Below, one piece after another: positions 26,643 through 36,068 of a DNA stretch of 64,000 bases; the first letter of the stretch is position 1, and every line of letters begins with the position of its first letter. Location of the stretch: assembly GCA_045106765.1 (NCBI GenBank), contig JBGCFD010000048.1:1-64000 (forward strand). Reading direction: 5' to 3'. The notes beneath the pieces were generated by a model that was not told the origin of the DNA, made no database searches, and saw only the letters and a program-made list of their open reading frames with translations. Origin of the DNA: CAJQQY01 sp045106765 (GTDB lineage Bacteria > Bacteroidota > Bacteroidia > Chitinophagales > Saprospiraceae). The position numbers were made by a program, and so were the translations under genes.

Positions 26643-27848
26643 TTAATTCAAACATTTAAACTGATTAATAAAAAAGTCTAAATTATAAACTTCATAATCT
26701 TCATAACCAGTATCCCAAATAATTCTGACAACATCCACTTCGCTTTTTTTCAAAGATTTCTCTTGTCCTGAATTGATTCGAAATTGACCAGTAAATATAT
26801 GTTGCTTTTTCAATGGATCATAAACCCCATTGTCAGATTGATTATTCACTAAGCTTATGCTTTCTCCATTAATCATTTTTAAGGTTAATAAATTGCCTTT
26901 GGTTAAGCCACCAAATGCACGCTGAGCATCTGTCGTATTGATTGTAACAAATAAATTAAACAATAAAACACCTCCTTTGATTTGGGTCAAATTCCCTTCA
27001 CAAGAAATATAATCCTCCTCTTTCATGTATCTCCTCATATCGTCATTTGTGAAAGTAAACAAAACATCTCTTTCTACATCTTTCCTCTTTTTTCCCATAA
27101 ATTCATCAACACCATCAAAAACTAGATTACAATCTTTTTGAGGAGGATGATACATTACATCTTCATCAATCGAGTATTTTGCAAACTTTTTAGACGCCAG
27201 ATAAAATAACCCATCTTCTTTATAAGTGTACTTCGAATCTTGCAATTCTTTCACTTTGACCTTTTGTTTTTTATTTTTCTTAGAATTCTTCTTTTTGGAT
27301 TTTCTACTCGCTGATTTCTGAACTATTTTTCCTTGCTTCTTCAATCTTTCTAATTCTTTTTTAGTTTTTTTAGTTTTCTTTTTAGCATCTCTTTCCAAAT
27401 CAGCAGCTAATTTCAATTGACGCTTTAATAAATAATATTCTTCGTCAGTTGAATTTTCATCAGTTTTCAAATCCTCCATCTCTTCCTCTATAAGTATTTT
27501 CGAAAATTTAATATCGCTCTCTCTTTCTAATGCTAAAGCCAGTTTATCTTCTGCCTTACTTAACAATCTTTCGAATCGCTCACCGTCATCATCATCTTCC
27601 GAATCGCCTTTTGGAGTTTGTTCATCAAGAATATCATGGGGGGAAGCAATTTGTGATCGTTTATTATCTTTCTCAATCTCTAAATGAGTAGGATTAGTCT
27701 TATCAAAATACTCCCATCTTCCATCTGAAAAAAGTACAATTTTTTCTCCCTCTTTATTATGATCTATCTGTTGAGCATCAACCATAATTGAGAGAGCCAA
27801 AATGTAAAAAGTAATAAGGAGAAAACGTAAAAAATTTCTAACTTGCAT
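26643..27848 (-). CDS. Secreted protein with Lys-rich coiled coil, function unknown
   Basis: 401 residues. A signal peptide (about 1-25, ending VDAQ) is followed by LFSDGRWEYFD, a short motif seen at the start of many Bacteroidota exported proteins. Residues about 85-200 are highly charged and helical, with an extremely basic run (SRKSKKKNSKKNKKQKVK). The C-terminal domain (about 205-401) looks globular and beta-rich, with two Cys and IRIIWDTGYEDYEVYNLD-like strands. The basic coiled coil may bind peptidoglycan, polysaccharide or nucleic acid outside the membrane; this is inference only. It is a single gene with its own terminator. No enzyme motif was found. Confidence 0.65.
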   Translation of the reverse strand: MQVRNFLRFLLITFYILALSIMVDAQQIDHNKEGEKIVLFSDGRWEYFDKTNPTHLEIEKDNKRSQIASPHDILDEQTPKGDSEDDDDGERFERLLSKAEDKLALALERESDIKFSKILIEEEMEDLKTDENSTDEEYYLLKRQLKLAADLERDAKKKTKKTKKELERLKKQGKIVQKSASRKSKKKNSKKNKKQKVKVKELQDSKYTYKEDGLFYLASKKFAKYSIDEDVMYHPPQKDCNLVFDGVDEFMGKKRKDVERDVLFTFTNDDMRRYMKEEDYISCEGNLTQIKGGVLLFNLFVTINTTDAQRAFGGLTKGNLLTLKMINGESISLVNNQSDNGVYDPLKKQHIFTGQFRINSGQEKSLKKSEVDVVRIIWDTGYEDYEVYNLDFFINQFKCLN

Positions 27849-28063
27849 AATTCAAAATTAATAAAAATAAAAAAAATACTAGATAATATAACGAAAAAAA
27901 ACTCATTTACGTTATTGATTTCAATGAGAAAATTGTTTTTTTTAATAATTTAGAACTTACCCTACTTTACCTTTTGCAACAAAGATTTTATCATATTAAA
28001 ATAACCAACTATATTACGATGAAAACTCAAGGATTGATTCAATCCAACTAAAAAATTCTTATC

Positions 28064-30241
28064 ATGAAAAAATGCCTTTTATTTTTTATTGCTTTAGCTA
28101 TCTGGGGATGTGAAACTAATTCTGATTCTGGAAGTTTAACTTCTCCTAACGAAATTCAAAAAGTAGACTTTAAAACTATACCTGTGACCTATCCTGATGT
28201 AAAAAAAGACGAAACCGTTGATGATTATCACGGCACCGCAATCCAAGACCCATACCGATGGTTGGAAGACGATAATTCCAAAGAAACTTCCGAGTGGGTA
28301 ACCAATCAAAATAAAGTAACCTTTGATTATTTAGATCAAATTCCATATCGAGAAGCGATCAAAGATCGACTCAAAGATGTGTGGAATTTTGAAAGATTTG
28401 GAACTCCTTTTAAGGAAGGAGGAAAGTATTATTATTTTAAAAATGATGGCTTGCAAAACCAAGCAGTACTTTACGAACAAGAAACATTAAATGGAGTTTC
28501 AAAAGTAGCACTTGATCCTAATAATTTTTCAGCCGATGGAACGACCTCTTTGGGTAGTTTGAGTTTTAATAAAAATGGAAATTTATTAGCCTATCAAATT
28601 TCAGAAGGTGGTTCAGATTGGCGAACTATTCATGTCAAAGATTTGAAAACAGGTGAGACACTAAAAGACAAAATTAATTGGGTGAAATTTTCAGGAATCA
28701 GTTGGTTCAATGATGGTTTTTTCTATAGCCGATATCCAGAACCTAAAGATGGAACAGAGTTGTCTGCTAAAAATGAATTCCATCAAGTATATTTTCACAA
28801 GATTGGAACTGATCAATCTGATGACGTTTTGACTTACTCTGATCGGGCCAATCCTTTACAAAATGTTTATGCATCAACTACACAAGACGAACAATATTTA
28901 ATTCTTTCGGTAGTGCAATCTACAAGTGGTAATGCCCTCTATTTCAAAGACTTAAGTAAAAAAGATGGTGAATTTATTCCAATTTGGCAATCATTTGACA
29001 ATGACTTTTCGGTAGCTGATAATGATGGAAATAAGTTGTTGGTTATGACTAATTATCAAGCACCGAATAATCGAATTATTTCTATTGATACAGAGAATCC
29101 AGATGAAAAAAATTGGAAAGTAGTTATCGAAGAAAGTAAAGACGATGCTTTGCAAGGAATCAAAATTATCGATGGAAAAATTATCGCCACCTATATTCAT
29201 GATGCATCAAGTAAAGTACAATTTCATAGTTTGGAGGGAAAATATGAGTCTGATTTGAAATTACCAGGCATCGGAACTGTTGGAGGATTTAGTGGAAAAA
29301 AAGAAGATAGTCAAGCTTTCTTTTCTTTTACATCCTTTACTCGACCAACCACCGTTTATAGTTTGGATATGGCTGCTAAAAAAATTGACATTTTCAAAGC
29401 ACCAAAAGTTGATTTTAAATCTGATGATTACACGACCGAACAAGTTTGGTTTAAAAGCTACGATGGAACAAAAGTTCCCATGTTTTTGACTTATAAAAAA
29501 GGGTTGAAATTGGATGGAAAACGACCAACTCTTTTATATGGTTACGGTGGTTTTGATATTCCAGTTTTGCCATCATTTAGGGTTGCCAATACTGTTCTTT
29601 TGGAAAATGGAGGAATCTATGCCGTTGCTAATATTCGAGGTGGAGGAGAGTTTGGAAAAAAATGGCACAAGGCAGGAACAAAAGAAAATAAGCAAAATGT
29701 TTTCAATGATTTTATTTCAGCTGCTGAATACTTGATTGCTCAAAACTATACAACACAAGAAAAATTAGCCATTCAAGGTGGCTCCAATGGTGGACTTTTA
29801 GTAGGCGCATGTATGACACAACGACCTGATTTATTTCAAGTCGCTTTTCCACAAGTAGGTGTTTTGGATATGTTGCGTTATCATACATTTACCATTGGTT
29901 GGGCTTGGGCAACAGATTATGGAAGAAGCGATGATCCAGAAGCCTTTAAATATTTAATCAAATATTCTCCTTTGCATAATGTAAAAGAAACTGAATATCC
30001 TGCCACTATGGTAACGACAGCAGATCATGATGATCGAGTAGTTCCAGCGCACTCTTTTAAATTTATTTCTGAATTACAAAGCAAACATCAGGGAGATAAT
30101 CCAGTTGTCATTCGAGTAGAAACAAGTGCTGGTCATGGCGCAGGTGTTCCCACAGATAAGCAGATTCAATCCGCCGCAGACATGTCTAGTTTTATGCTTT
30201 TCAACATGAAAGAAGATGTGATTTATGACCTAAAAAATTAA
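28064..30241 (+). CDS. Prolyl oligopeptidase family serine peptidase, lipoprotein
   Basis: 725 residues with lipobox AIWGC near residue 16, so probably a periplasm-facing lipoprotein. An N-terminal propeller domain (about 70-420, starting from YPDVKKDETVDDYHGT and DPYRWLEDD) precedes the catalytic alpha/beta-hydrolase domain. The triad is visible as Ser near 574 in GGSNGGLL, Asp near 655 in TADHDDRVVPAHS and His near 689 in SAGHGAG. ANIRGGGEFG is the family oxyanion motif. The enzyme cleaves short peptides after proline. Single gene on the plus strand. Confidence 0.93.
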   Translation: MKKCLLFFIALAIWGCETNSDSGSLTSPNEIQKVDFKTIPVTYPDVKKDETVDDYHGTAIQDPYRWLEDDNSKETSEWVTNQNKVTFDYLDQIPYREAIKDRLKDVWNFERFGTPFKEGGKYYYFKNDGLQNQAVLYEQETLNGVSKVALDPNNFSADGTTSLGSLSFNKNGNLLAYQISEGGSDWRTIHVKDLKTGETLKDKINWVKFSGISWFNDGFFYSRYPEPKDGTELSAKNEFHQVYFHKIGTDQSDDVLTYSDRANPLQNVYASTTQDEQYLILSVVQSTSGNALYFKDLSKKDGEFIPIWQSFDNDFSVADNDGNKLLVMTNYQAPNNRIISIDTENPDEKNWKVVIEESKDDALQGIKIIDGKIIATYIHDASSKVQFHSLEGKYESDLKLPGIGTVGGFSGKKEDSQAFFSFTSFTRPTTVYSLDMAAKKIDIFKAPKVDFKSDDYTTEQVWFKSYDGTKVPMFLTYKKGLKLDGKRPTLLYGYGGFDIPVLPSFRVANTVLLENGGIYAVANIRGGGEFGKKWHKAGTKENKQNVFNDFISAAEYLIAQNYTTQEKLAIQGGSNGGLLVGACMTQRPDLFQVAFPQVGVLDMLRYHTFTIGWAWATDYGRSDDPEAFKYLIKYSPLHNVKETEYPATMVTTADHDDRVVPAHSFKFISELQSKHQGDNPVVIRVETSAGHGAGVPTDKQIQSAADMSSFMLFNMKEDVIYDLKN

Positions 30242-30250
30242 CTGTAAATG

Positions 30251-30329
30251 ATTAGCGGTGAATGGTTAACATACCCAAAACAAAAAGCACAAGTTATCAC
30301 TTTGGGTATATTAACCGTTCACCATTAAC
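30251..30329. repeat. Palindromic dispersed repeat with GGTGAATGGTTAA arms
   Basis: Arms 30251-30279 and 30301-30329 are largely complementary (a few mismatches over 29 bases), around a 21-base loop. They carry GGTGAATGGTTAAC and TTAACCGTTCACC, the same words seen near 6302, 12437 and 25751. The continuation GTTAACCGTTAA to 30342 is a further copy. It occupies nearly all the space between the peptidase and the GNAT gene. Confidence 0.7.
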
Positions 30330-30352
30330 AGTTAACCGTTAAACTAGCACCT

Positions 30353-30883
30353 ATGAGAATCCAACGAATCGAGGAGTTTAAAATCAATAAAAATCAACAT
30401 TCTGAAATTAGCGAATTACTCAAATTATGTTTTTCCTCCTATCCTGCCAATCAGTCTTTTTACAAACAATTTCCTAGTTTTCGATTTTTAGTTTTTGAAG
30501 AAAAAAAATTGATTGCACACCTAGCGATAATTCACCGATTAATCAAAGTTGGTGAAGATAGCGCTGTTATCTTTGGTGTTTCAGATTTATGTGTTCATCC
30601 TAATTTTCAACATAAAAAAATTGCAAGTATATTGTTAGAAAAATTAGAAAACCTAGGTAACAAACACAAAATTGACTTTATTACTTTGATCGCTCAAGAT
30701 CAAATTTTTTATAAAAAAAATGGATTCCAAGCGGTCAATAATAATTGTAGATGGTTGATTATCAACGAGACACAATCGCTTGGACTTGCTCAGCGGAATT
30801 TAGATAATGCGCTGATGATTAAACCTTTAGGTAAAAAAAACTGGGGAGAGAGAATGGTGGATTTTCAAGGATGTCTCTTCTAA
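30353..30883 (+). CDS. GNAT family N-acetyltransferase
   Basis: 176 residues, cytosolic. The acetyl-CoA binding core is visible as VSDLCVHPNFQHKKIASILLEKL, with the pyrophosphate loop in the Gln-His-Lys-Lys-Ile-Ala position, which is a weaker version of the usual Q/RxxGxG/A. The following strand FITLIAQDQIFYKKNGF is typical of the family. It transfers an acetyl group from acetyl-CoA to an unknown amine. It sits between two palindromic repeat elements. Confidence 0.78.
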   Translation: MRIQRIEEFKINKNQHSEISELLKLCFSSYPANQSFYKQFPSFRFLVFEEKKLIAHLAIIHRLIKVGEDSAVIFGVSDLCVHPNFQHKKIASILLEKLENLGNKHKIDFITLIAQDQIFYKKNGFQAVNNNCRWLIINETQSLGLAQRNLDNALMIKPLGKKNWGERMVDFQGCLF

Positions 30884-30888
30884 GTATT

Positions 30889-30980
30889 TGAGAAGTTTGA
30901 CGATACTATTTGAATTCTTTCTATGAGAAATTTCGTTGAATTTTTCAAATCTAAAATCTTTGTTCAATATTCGATATTCA
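30889..30980. repeat. Copy 1 of a TTCGATATTC-ended palindromic element
   Basis: The stretch containing GAGAAGTTTGACGATACTA, CTATGAGAAATTTCG and CTTTGTTCAATATTCGATATTC matches, segment by segment, the better-preserved element at 61624-61746. This copy lacks the clear left terminal inverted repeat. It lies between the GNAT stop and the M1 peptidase start. Confidence 0.6.
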
Positions 30981-31067
30981 AAAAAACCTCACCTAGTCCC
31001 TTCGATTTCACTACATTTTCTTAAATTCGCTAAACAAAAAATAGACTTTGGCACTTTAGATAACATA

Positions 31068-33065
31068 ATGAAATATAAATTACTTTTCCTTTTTCTTCTG
31101 TTGACTTGCTTAGGTTTTCAATCTTCGAAAAAAGCCCCGCTTTCTGCTCGAATTGCTAATTATGATATTCAAGTCAAATTGGACATAGAGCAAAAAAAAT
31201 TAATTGCTCACACTAAATTAATTTGGAAAAACCCTTCGGCTGATACCGTTTCAGATTTACAATTTCATCTTTATTATAATGCTTTTAAAAATTCGGAATC
31301 CACATTTTTTAGTGAACGTGGATTGCCCTCTCTTTTTAAGACTTCCTTGCAAGAGGATTGTAATTGGAGTTGGGTAGAGATTCAAAATATGACCGATAAT
31401 TTTGGAAATGACCTGGCTGCCAATATGCATTACATTCAACCTGATGATGATAATAAATCTGATCAAACCGTTTTGAGAGTCCCACTTCCTCGGCCTGTTT
31501 TACCCAATGAATCTATCGAAGTAGAATTTGATTGGATTGGAAAAATTCCCAAGACAATGATTCGAACGGGATACAATAAAGATTTTTATTTTATGGCACA
31601 ATGGTATCCGAAGGTTGGAGTTTACGAACCTGCGGGAATGCGATACGCCAAAAAAGGTGGATGGAATTGTCATCAATATCATTCAAGTGGGGAGTACTAT
31701 GGAGAGTTTGGAAATTATAAAGTAGCGATGACTGTGCCTGAAAACTACATGGTTGGTTCAAGTGGAACTCAACCTAACCCTCCTAAAAAAAATGGTGATC
31801 AAACCACAACTTGGAACTTCGAGGTAGATGATGTAATTGATTTTGCTTGGGGGGCTTCCCCTCATTTTGTTGAAAGTAAAATGAATTGGAAAGGGATAGA
31901 AATTCGACTCCTCACCTACCCTGAACATGTGCATTTCAAAGAACGATATTTTACAATTCTGCCACAGGCGCTAGAATTCTTTGAAGAGAATTTTGAAAAA
32001 TACCCTTACCCAAGTTTGACAATAATTGCCCCACCTTTTCACGGAATATATACTGGAGGTATGGAGTATCCAACTTTGATTACTACCTTGAATAGTTGCT
32101 TATTGCCAACTGGAGTTCGGTCAACGGAAATTCTGACAGTTCATGAATTCGTCCATCAATATTTCCAACAAATAGTAGCGACAAATGAAATGGAAGAGGC
32201 CTGGATGGATGAAGGAATTACCAACTTTTATGAAGGCGTAATTATGGATAAAATTTATGGAGAGAAAAGTTCGACAATTGATTTTATGGGGATCAAAACT
32301 GGAAATGCGGAAAGTGACCGAGTGAGTTATTTCAATATGGAAAACCCTGCTATTGCTCCGAATTCATTGAATAGTTGGGAGTTTCCAGGTGGTTCTTATC
32401 ATACGATTCAATATAGTAAATCAGCCGTTTGGCTAAATACTCTAAAAAGAATTGTTGGAGAAAAAACTTTTAAAGAGGCGATGAAAACTTATTATTCCCG
32501 CTGGAAATTTAAGCATCCAAGTGCCAAAGATTTTGTGAATGTCATCAATGAAGTAGTGGCAAAAAATCATCCAGAAGAATTTGGGAATGGTATGAATTGG
32601 TTTTTCCAGCAAGTACTTTATGGTACTGAAATTTGTGATTATGCGATTTCTTCCATTTCAAATAACAATAAAATTACATCTGCTGGAATCTTCGATAATT
32701 TAGAAGAATGTGAAAAATCTGAATTGGCGAAAAATGAAAAGGAGGAAGAAATTTTTATTTCAAATGTTGTAATTCAACGACTTGGAAACATGACTTTGCC
32801 TATGGAAATTTTAGTCCGATTTGAAGATGGAAAAGAGATCATAGAAAAATGGGATGGAATGGCTACCATGACAACTTTTAGTTACGAAGGAACTCAAAAA
32901 ATTGAATGTGCAGAAATTGATCCTCAACATAAAATATTATTAGACAAAAATTTACTCAACAATAGTTTTACCAGTAAACCCAACCTAAGTGGTGTTCGAA
33001 AATATGTCAATGAATTTATGTTTTGGATGCAAAATGCAATGGAAGGATTGGGAATGTTCATCTAG
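31068..33065 (+). CDS. M1 family metallopeptidase (aminopeptidase N-like), exported
   Basis: About 665 residues from the ATG at 31068; the ORF is open to 30936, but the upstream stretch reads through the palindromic repeat, and the later ATG gives a signal peptide (KYKLLFLFLLLTCLGFQ). The zinc site is HEFVHQYF near residue 359, with the distant Glu ligand in EAWMDEGITNFYEG. A substrate-binding GGMEYPTLIT near residue 325 replaces the usual GAMEN. The C-terminal part lacks the long ERAP-like domain, giving a shorter enzyme typical of Bacteroidota. Probably an envelope aminopeptidase. Confidence 0.9.
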   Translation: MKYKLLFLFLLLTCLGFQSSKKAPLSARIANYDIQVKLDIEQKKLIAHTKLIWKNPSADTVSDLQFHLYYNAFKNSESTFFSERGLPSLFKTSLQEDCNWSWVEIQNMTDNFGNDLAANMHYIQPDDDNKSDQTVLRVPLPRPVLPNESIEVEFDWIGKIPKTMIRTGYNKDFYFMAQWYPKVGVYEPAGMRYAKKGGWNCHQYHSSGEYYGEFGNYKVAMTVPENYMVGSSGTQPNPPKKNGDQTTTWNFEVDDVIDFAWGASPHFVESKMNWKGIEIRLLTYPEHVHFKERYFTILPQALEFFEENFEKYPYPSLTIIAPPFHGIYTGGMEYPTLITTLNSCLLPTGVRSTEILTVHEFVHQYFQQIVATNEMEEAWMDEGITNFYEGVIMDKIYGEKSSTIDFMGIKTGNAESDRVSYFNMENPAIAPNSLNSWEFPGGSYHTIQYSKSAVWLNTLKRIVGEKTFKEAMKTYYSRWKFKHPSAKDFVNVINEVVAKNHPEEFGNGMNWFFQQVLYGTEICDYAISSISNNNKITSAGIFDNLEECEKSELAKNEKEEEIFISNVVIQRLGNMTLPMEILVRFEDGKEIIEKWDGMATMTTFSYEGTQKIECAEIDPQHKILLDKNLLNNSFTSKPNLSGVRKYVNEFMFWMQNAMEGLGMFI

Positions 33066-33098
33066 AAACCAAGTATCAGATACTTTTATTATAAAAAA

Positions 33099-33971
33099 AT
33101 GGCAATAATAAAATCCTACCGTTCAGGTTGGAAAAAAGTTTGGAAAAATAAAAAAATGTGGGTGCTCCTGTACTTACTCAACTTTGTATTTGCATTGTTA
33201 TCTGCAGTACCTTTCTCTGGTTTTTTAAGCAAATCTATCGGGCATTCTTTGGCTAATACAAACATGTTAAATGGATTTGATTATACTTTTATTTCAGACT
33301 TGCTGCGAGAATATGGAAGCGGATTTTCAGTTATTATGAATTTGTCGATGGGGATTATTCTATTGTTTTTTATCTTTTCTATTTTTTGGATGGGTGGTAT
33401 TCTATCCATTTTAAAGAATAAAGAAAATGATTATTCCTTTCGGAAATTTTGGCAAGGAAGTGCTTTCTATTTTTGGAAACTTACTCGATTGACTTTTTAT
33501 TTTACATTTTTCCAAATCGTAATTTTAGGCCTTTTTGCTTTCCTATTTTTGCAACAAGGCGTTTCTCCATTTGAAGTGGAGAGTGAGGTTTCGATTATTA
33601 AATCGGTCATGATTCTTTTGCCTATCTATCTTTTTTTTGCAACGATAGTTTTTATGATTCAAGATTATGCAAAAATCCATATTGTACATGATGATGCGAA
33701 ATTTATTTTCCAACCAATCAAAAATGCTTTTCGTTTTGTTTTAAAAAATTTTAGAAAATGCTTTGGGCTGTATCTTTTAAACTTGTTGACTTTTGTAGTA
33801 TTTTTTGGAATTTATTGGATTTTGAGTAATGGCTTTAAGAGTAATTCTACTCCTACAATTCTACTTTTATTTTTGATCGGACAAGCATTTATTTTTAGTC
33901 GGATTGCGGTAAAATTATTGAACTTAGGAAGTGCTATGGAGATGTTTCAAAATCTAAAAAAAGAGGCTTAA
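33099..33971 (+). CDS. Multi-pass integral membrane protein, function unknown
   Basis: 290 residues with about five to six predicted membrane helices: near 22-40 (LLYLLNFVFALLSAVPF), 80-105, 125-150, 160-190, 215-240 and 245-270. A basic N-terminus (KSYRSGWKKVWKNKKM) sets the cytoplasmic side. It starts 33 bases after the M1 peptidase and is probably co-transcribed, so it may help that enzyme or the envelope. No transporter or enzyme motif is recognised; the overall pattern is like DUF4013/GlpM-type membrane proteins but I cannot assign one. Confidence 0.7.
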   Translation: MAIIKSYRSGWKKVWKNKKMWVLLYLLNFVFALLSAVPFSGFLSKSIGHSLANTNMLNGFDYTFISDLLREYGSGFSVIMNLSMGIILLFFIFSIFWMGGILSILKNKENDYSFRKFWQGSAFYFWKLTRLTFYFTFFQIVILGLFAFLFLQQGVSPFEVESEVSIIKSVMILLPIYLFFATIVFMIQDYAKIHIVHDDAKFIFQPIKNAFRFVLKNFRKCFGLYLLNLLTFVVFFGIYWILSNGFKSNSTPTILLLFLIGQAFIFSRIAVKLLNLGSAMEMFQNLKKEA

Positions 33972-33996
33972 CTCTAATTTTACTTTTCCAAAAAAA

Positions 33997-34028
33997 AAGC
34001 TACCGACAAATCATTGCCGATAGCTTTT
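33997..34028. terminator. Bidirectional terminator between converging genes, copy A
   Basis: AAAGCTACCGACAA pairs with TTGCCGATAGCTTT (G-U allowed) around a 4-base loop, with A/T tracts on both sides. It serves the plus-strand membrane protein gene and lipoprotein copy A. Related hairpins follow copies B and C at 35985 and 37963. Confidence 0.8.
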
Positions 34029-34082
34029 CAAAATTACTGTTATCAAAATCAATAACTAGTTTTAGTTTTCATCTTTTTTATT

Positions 34083-35840
34083 TTAAAATTCTCTGATCGC
34101 TTTCCAAGAACCTGTAATTGGAAGTGTACCTCCACCATTCGGATCATCCACATTACCTGTAAATGTTCCTGAATTAGTTTCACCAATTACTGCGGAATAA
34201 TTATCTACCGTAATTGTCATATCTGTTCCTGAAACGGATACACCATTTGAGGTAGAAAAGTAAAATGAAAGCACATCAAATGTTCCTGGTCCATCGATTA
34301 TCGCTTCAAGTGAAAAATTATTTTGCATAGCATCATTTCCATATAAATAATGGTAGCCCGCCCCTGTTCCTAATGAATCAAAAAGACTAACATATTCTGT
34401 CAAATTAGTGGTCGTTCCATTATAGTCGAAAATGATATATTCTGCCAAAGAGATACATGCTTGCAATTCACCAAAGTCAACTGTACTTGCATTTGTAAAA
34501 ATAGTGGCATCACTTTGAGTAAACGCAGCTAAATCGACTGCTGTTATTTCTACATCAGCTGTAATTCCACAATGAATAAAAGTATAATCAATAGTTCCAT
34601 CAGTTGTGTAAGCATAATATTCTGCCCAACCTAATTTGATTTTTGCATAACCATTTGTAACTGGGTTGTTATCACAATCAACCAAAGTTCCTGTAATCGT
34701 CAATGAATTATCAGCAACAGTAGAAGGATCAATATTAATTGGATCCAAAGTTACATCAGCTGTAAATGGTCCTATTTCCTGACTATGAATTGCATCTCCA
34801 CAATTGTTAAATGAACCAGCATAAACATTTAATGTAAAGGTAGTGTTAGCTGGAACTTGTCCAGAAAAAACTCCTGCAGTATTAGTCACATCACATGCTG
34901 TACTTGCCCATCCATTATTATCAAATGTTAGACAAACAGTAGCACCTTCTAATTCTACCCCATCTAACAATACACTTCCGTCCAAGTAAATTAAATCCCA
35001 ATTGATATCACAATTCCAATAAGTGAAGTGTGAAACGTCACCCACATATTCGTCACCTTGCAAAGTTGCTTTTCCTTCTTCTTTCCAAACTCCATTAGTT
35101 TCGTCAAAATACCAAAGTGGAATTTCAGCAGGAGCAGAACTAGATTGAGTACTTCCAACTGGCATAGTTAATTGAACTGTTTTTCCATCTGCAACATTCA
35201 ACAATTCTCCTCCACTTCCTAATAATTCTACTGCCACCATTCCGTAAGTTGTCAATCCTTCCTCTACATTATCAGTTGTAATTCCTCGAAGATCACCAGG
35301 CATGATGGATGAAATATTGTCAGCAGTTGGATCCAAGTATTGAGCAGCAACTTCAACTGTTCCAGTATACGGATTACCATTAGCATCTGCAACTGCATTA
35401 GCTGGGAATTCTAATTTTACTCCTTCAGGAGTGGTAACTGTTCCTCCACTTGCTCCAACCGTTCCTTGAATTGTTTTTTCCAAAAGGCTAATTTTTACAT
35501 TAGATCGTTGATCGGCAAAAGCAAAAAATGTTCGAGAACCGTGGAAGTATCCATCCTTTTCGACTTTTACAAAAGCTCGATTTTCAAGGACAGTCACATT
35601 TTCAAATTTAAAAATTCCATTAGCATCCGTGGTCGTCATTTCATTTCCAAAACTTACATTCGCTCCTGAGATTGCAATATTATTCACATCTACAACCAAT
35701 CCTGCTACAGAGGTATTTACATTTATAAAATTTCTAGTATTGTCAATTGGCGGTGGCATATCATCTATAATTACCGAATCTTTTTTACATGAGGCAAAAA
35801 CAAGTATAGTTGCCAATACGAGTAGAATAATTTTTTTCAT
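34083..35840 (-). CDS. Carboxypeptidase-regulatory-like domain lipoprotein, tandem copy A
   Basis: 585 residues with lipobox LVFASC at about residue 18. Residues about 40-115 form a carboxypeptidase-regulatory/CNA-B-like beta-sandwich (VAGLVVDVNNIAISGANVSF then DANGIFKFENVTV). Residues about 130-280 carry a ZU5/GAIN-like segment beginning GGTVTTPEGVKLEFPANA and ending SHFTYWNCD. Further beta domains with Cys pairs follow (ACDV, DCDNNPVTNGYAKI), then a C-terminal domain ending PITGSWKAIREF. It is nearly identical to copies B and C over the first 300 residues and diverges after that. Probably an outer-membrane-anchored surface protein; ligand unknown. Confidence 0.8.
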   Translation of the reverse strand: MKKIILLVLATILVFASCKKDSVIIDDMPPPIDNTRNFINVNTSVAGLVVDVNNIAISGANVSFGNEMTTTDANGIFKFENVTVLENRAFVKVEKDGYFHGSRTFFAFADQRSNVKISLLEKTIQGTVGASGGTVTTPEGVKLEFPANAVADANGNPYTGTVEVAAQYLDPTADNISSIMPGDLRGITTDNVEEGLTTYGMVAVELLGSGGELLNVADGKTVQLTMPVGSTQSSSAPAEIPLWYFDETNGVWKEEGKATLQGDEYVGDVSHFTYWNCDINWDLIYLDGSVLLDGVELEGATVCLTFDNNGWASTACDVTNTAGVFSGQVPANTTFTLNVYAGSFNNCGDAIHSQEIGPFTADVTLDPINIDPSTVADNSLTITGTLVDCDNNPVTNGYAKIKLGWAEYYAYTTDGTIDYTFIHCGITADVEITAVDLAAFTQSDATIFTNASTVDFGELQACISLAEYIIFDYNGTTTNLTEYVSLFDSLGTGAGYHYLYGNDAMQNNFSLEAIIDGPGTFDVLSFYFSTSNGVSVSGTDMTITVDNYSAVIGETNSGTFTGNVDDPNGGGTLPITGSWKAIREF

Positions 35841-35984
35841 TTAAATTGAAATTTTTTAATGGTTTAAAAAAAATTAGATTTTTTCTGAATTAAATAAGCT
35901 GTAAGCCATCTTATTGGGCTTTCAATTGTTATCACGGAAGGTTCGTGTAGAAGGTTGGGTTGATATTTATTTATTTCAAAAAAA

Positions 35985-36016
35985 AAAGCTATCAACAAAT
36001 AATTGTCAATAGCTTT
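35985..36016 (-). terminator. Terminator hairpin after lipoprotein copy B
   Basis: AAAGCTATCAACAA and TTGTCAATAGCTTT pair except for two internal positions and are followed on the minus strand by a T-run. It is a relic of the same unit as the hairpins at 33997 and 37963, showing that terminators were duplicated with the genes. Confidence 0.75.
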
Positions 36017-36068
36017 TCAAAATTACTGTTATCAAAATCAGTAAATAGTTTTAGCTTTTTTCTTTTTT

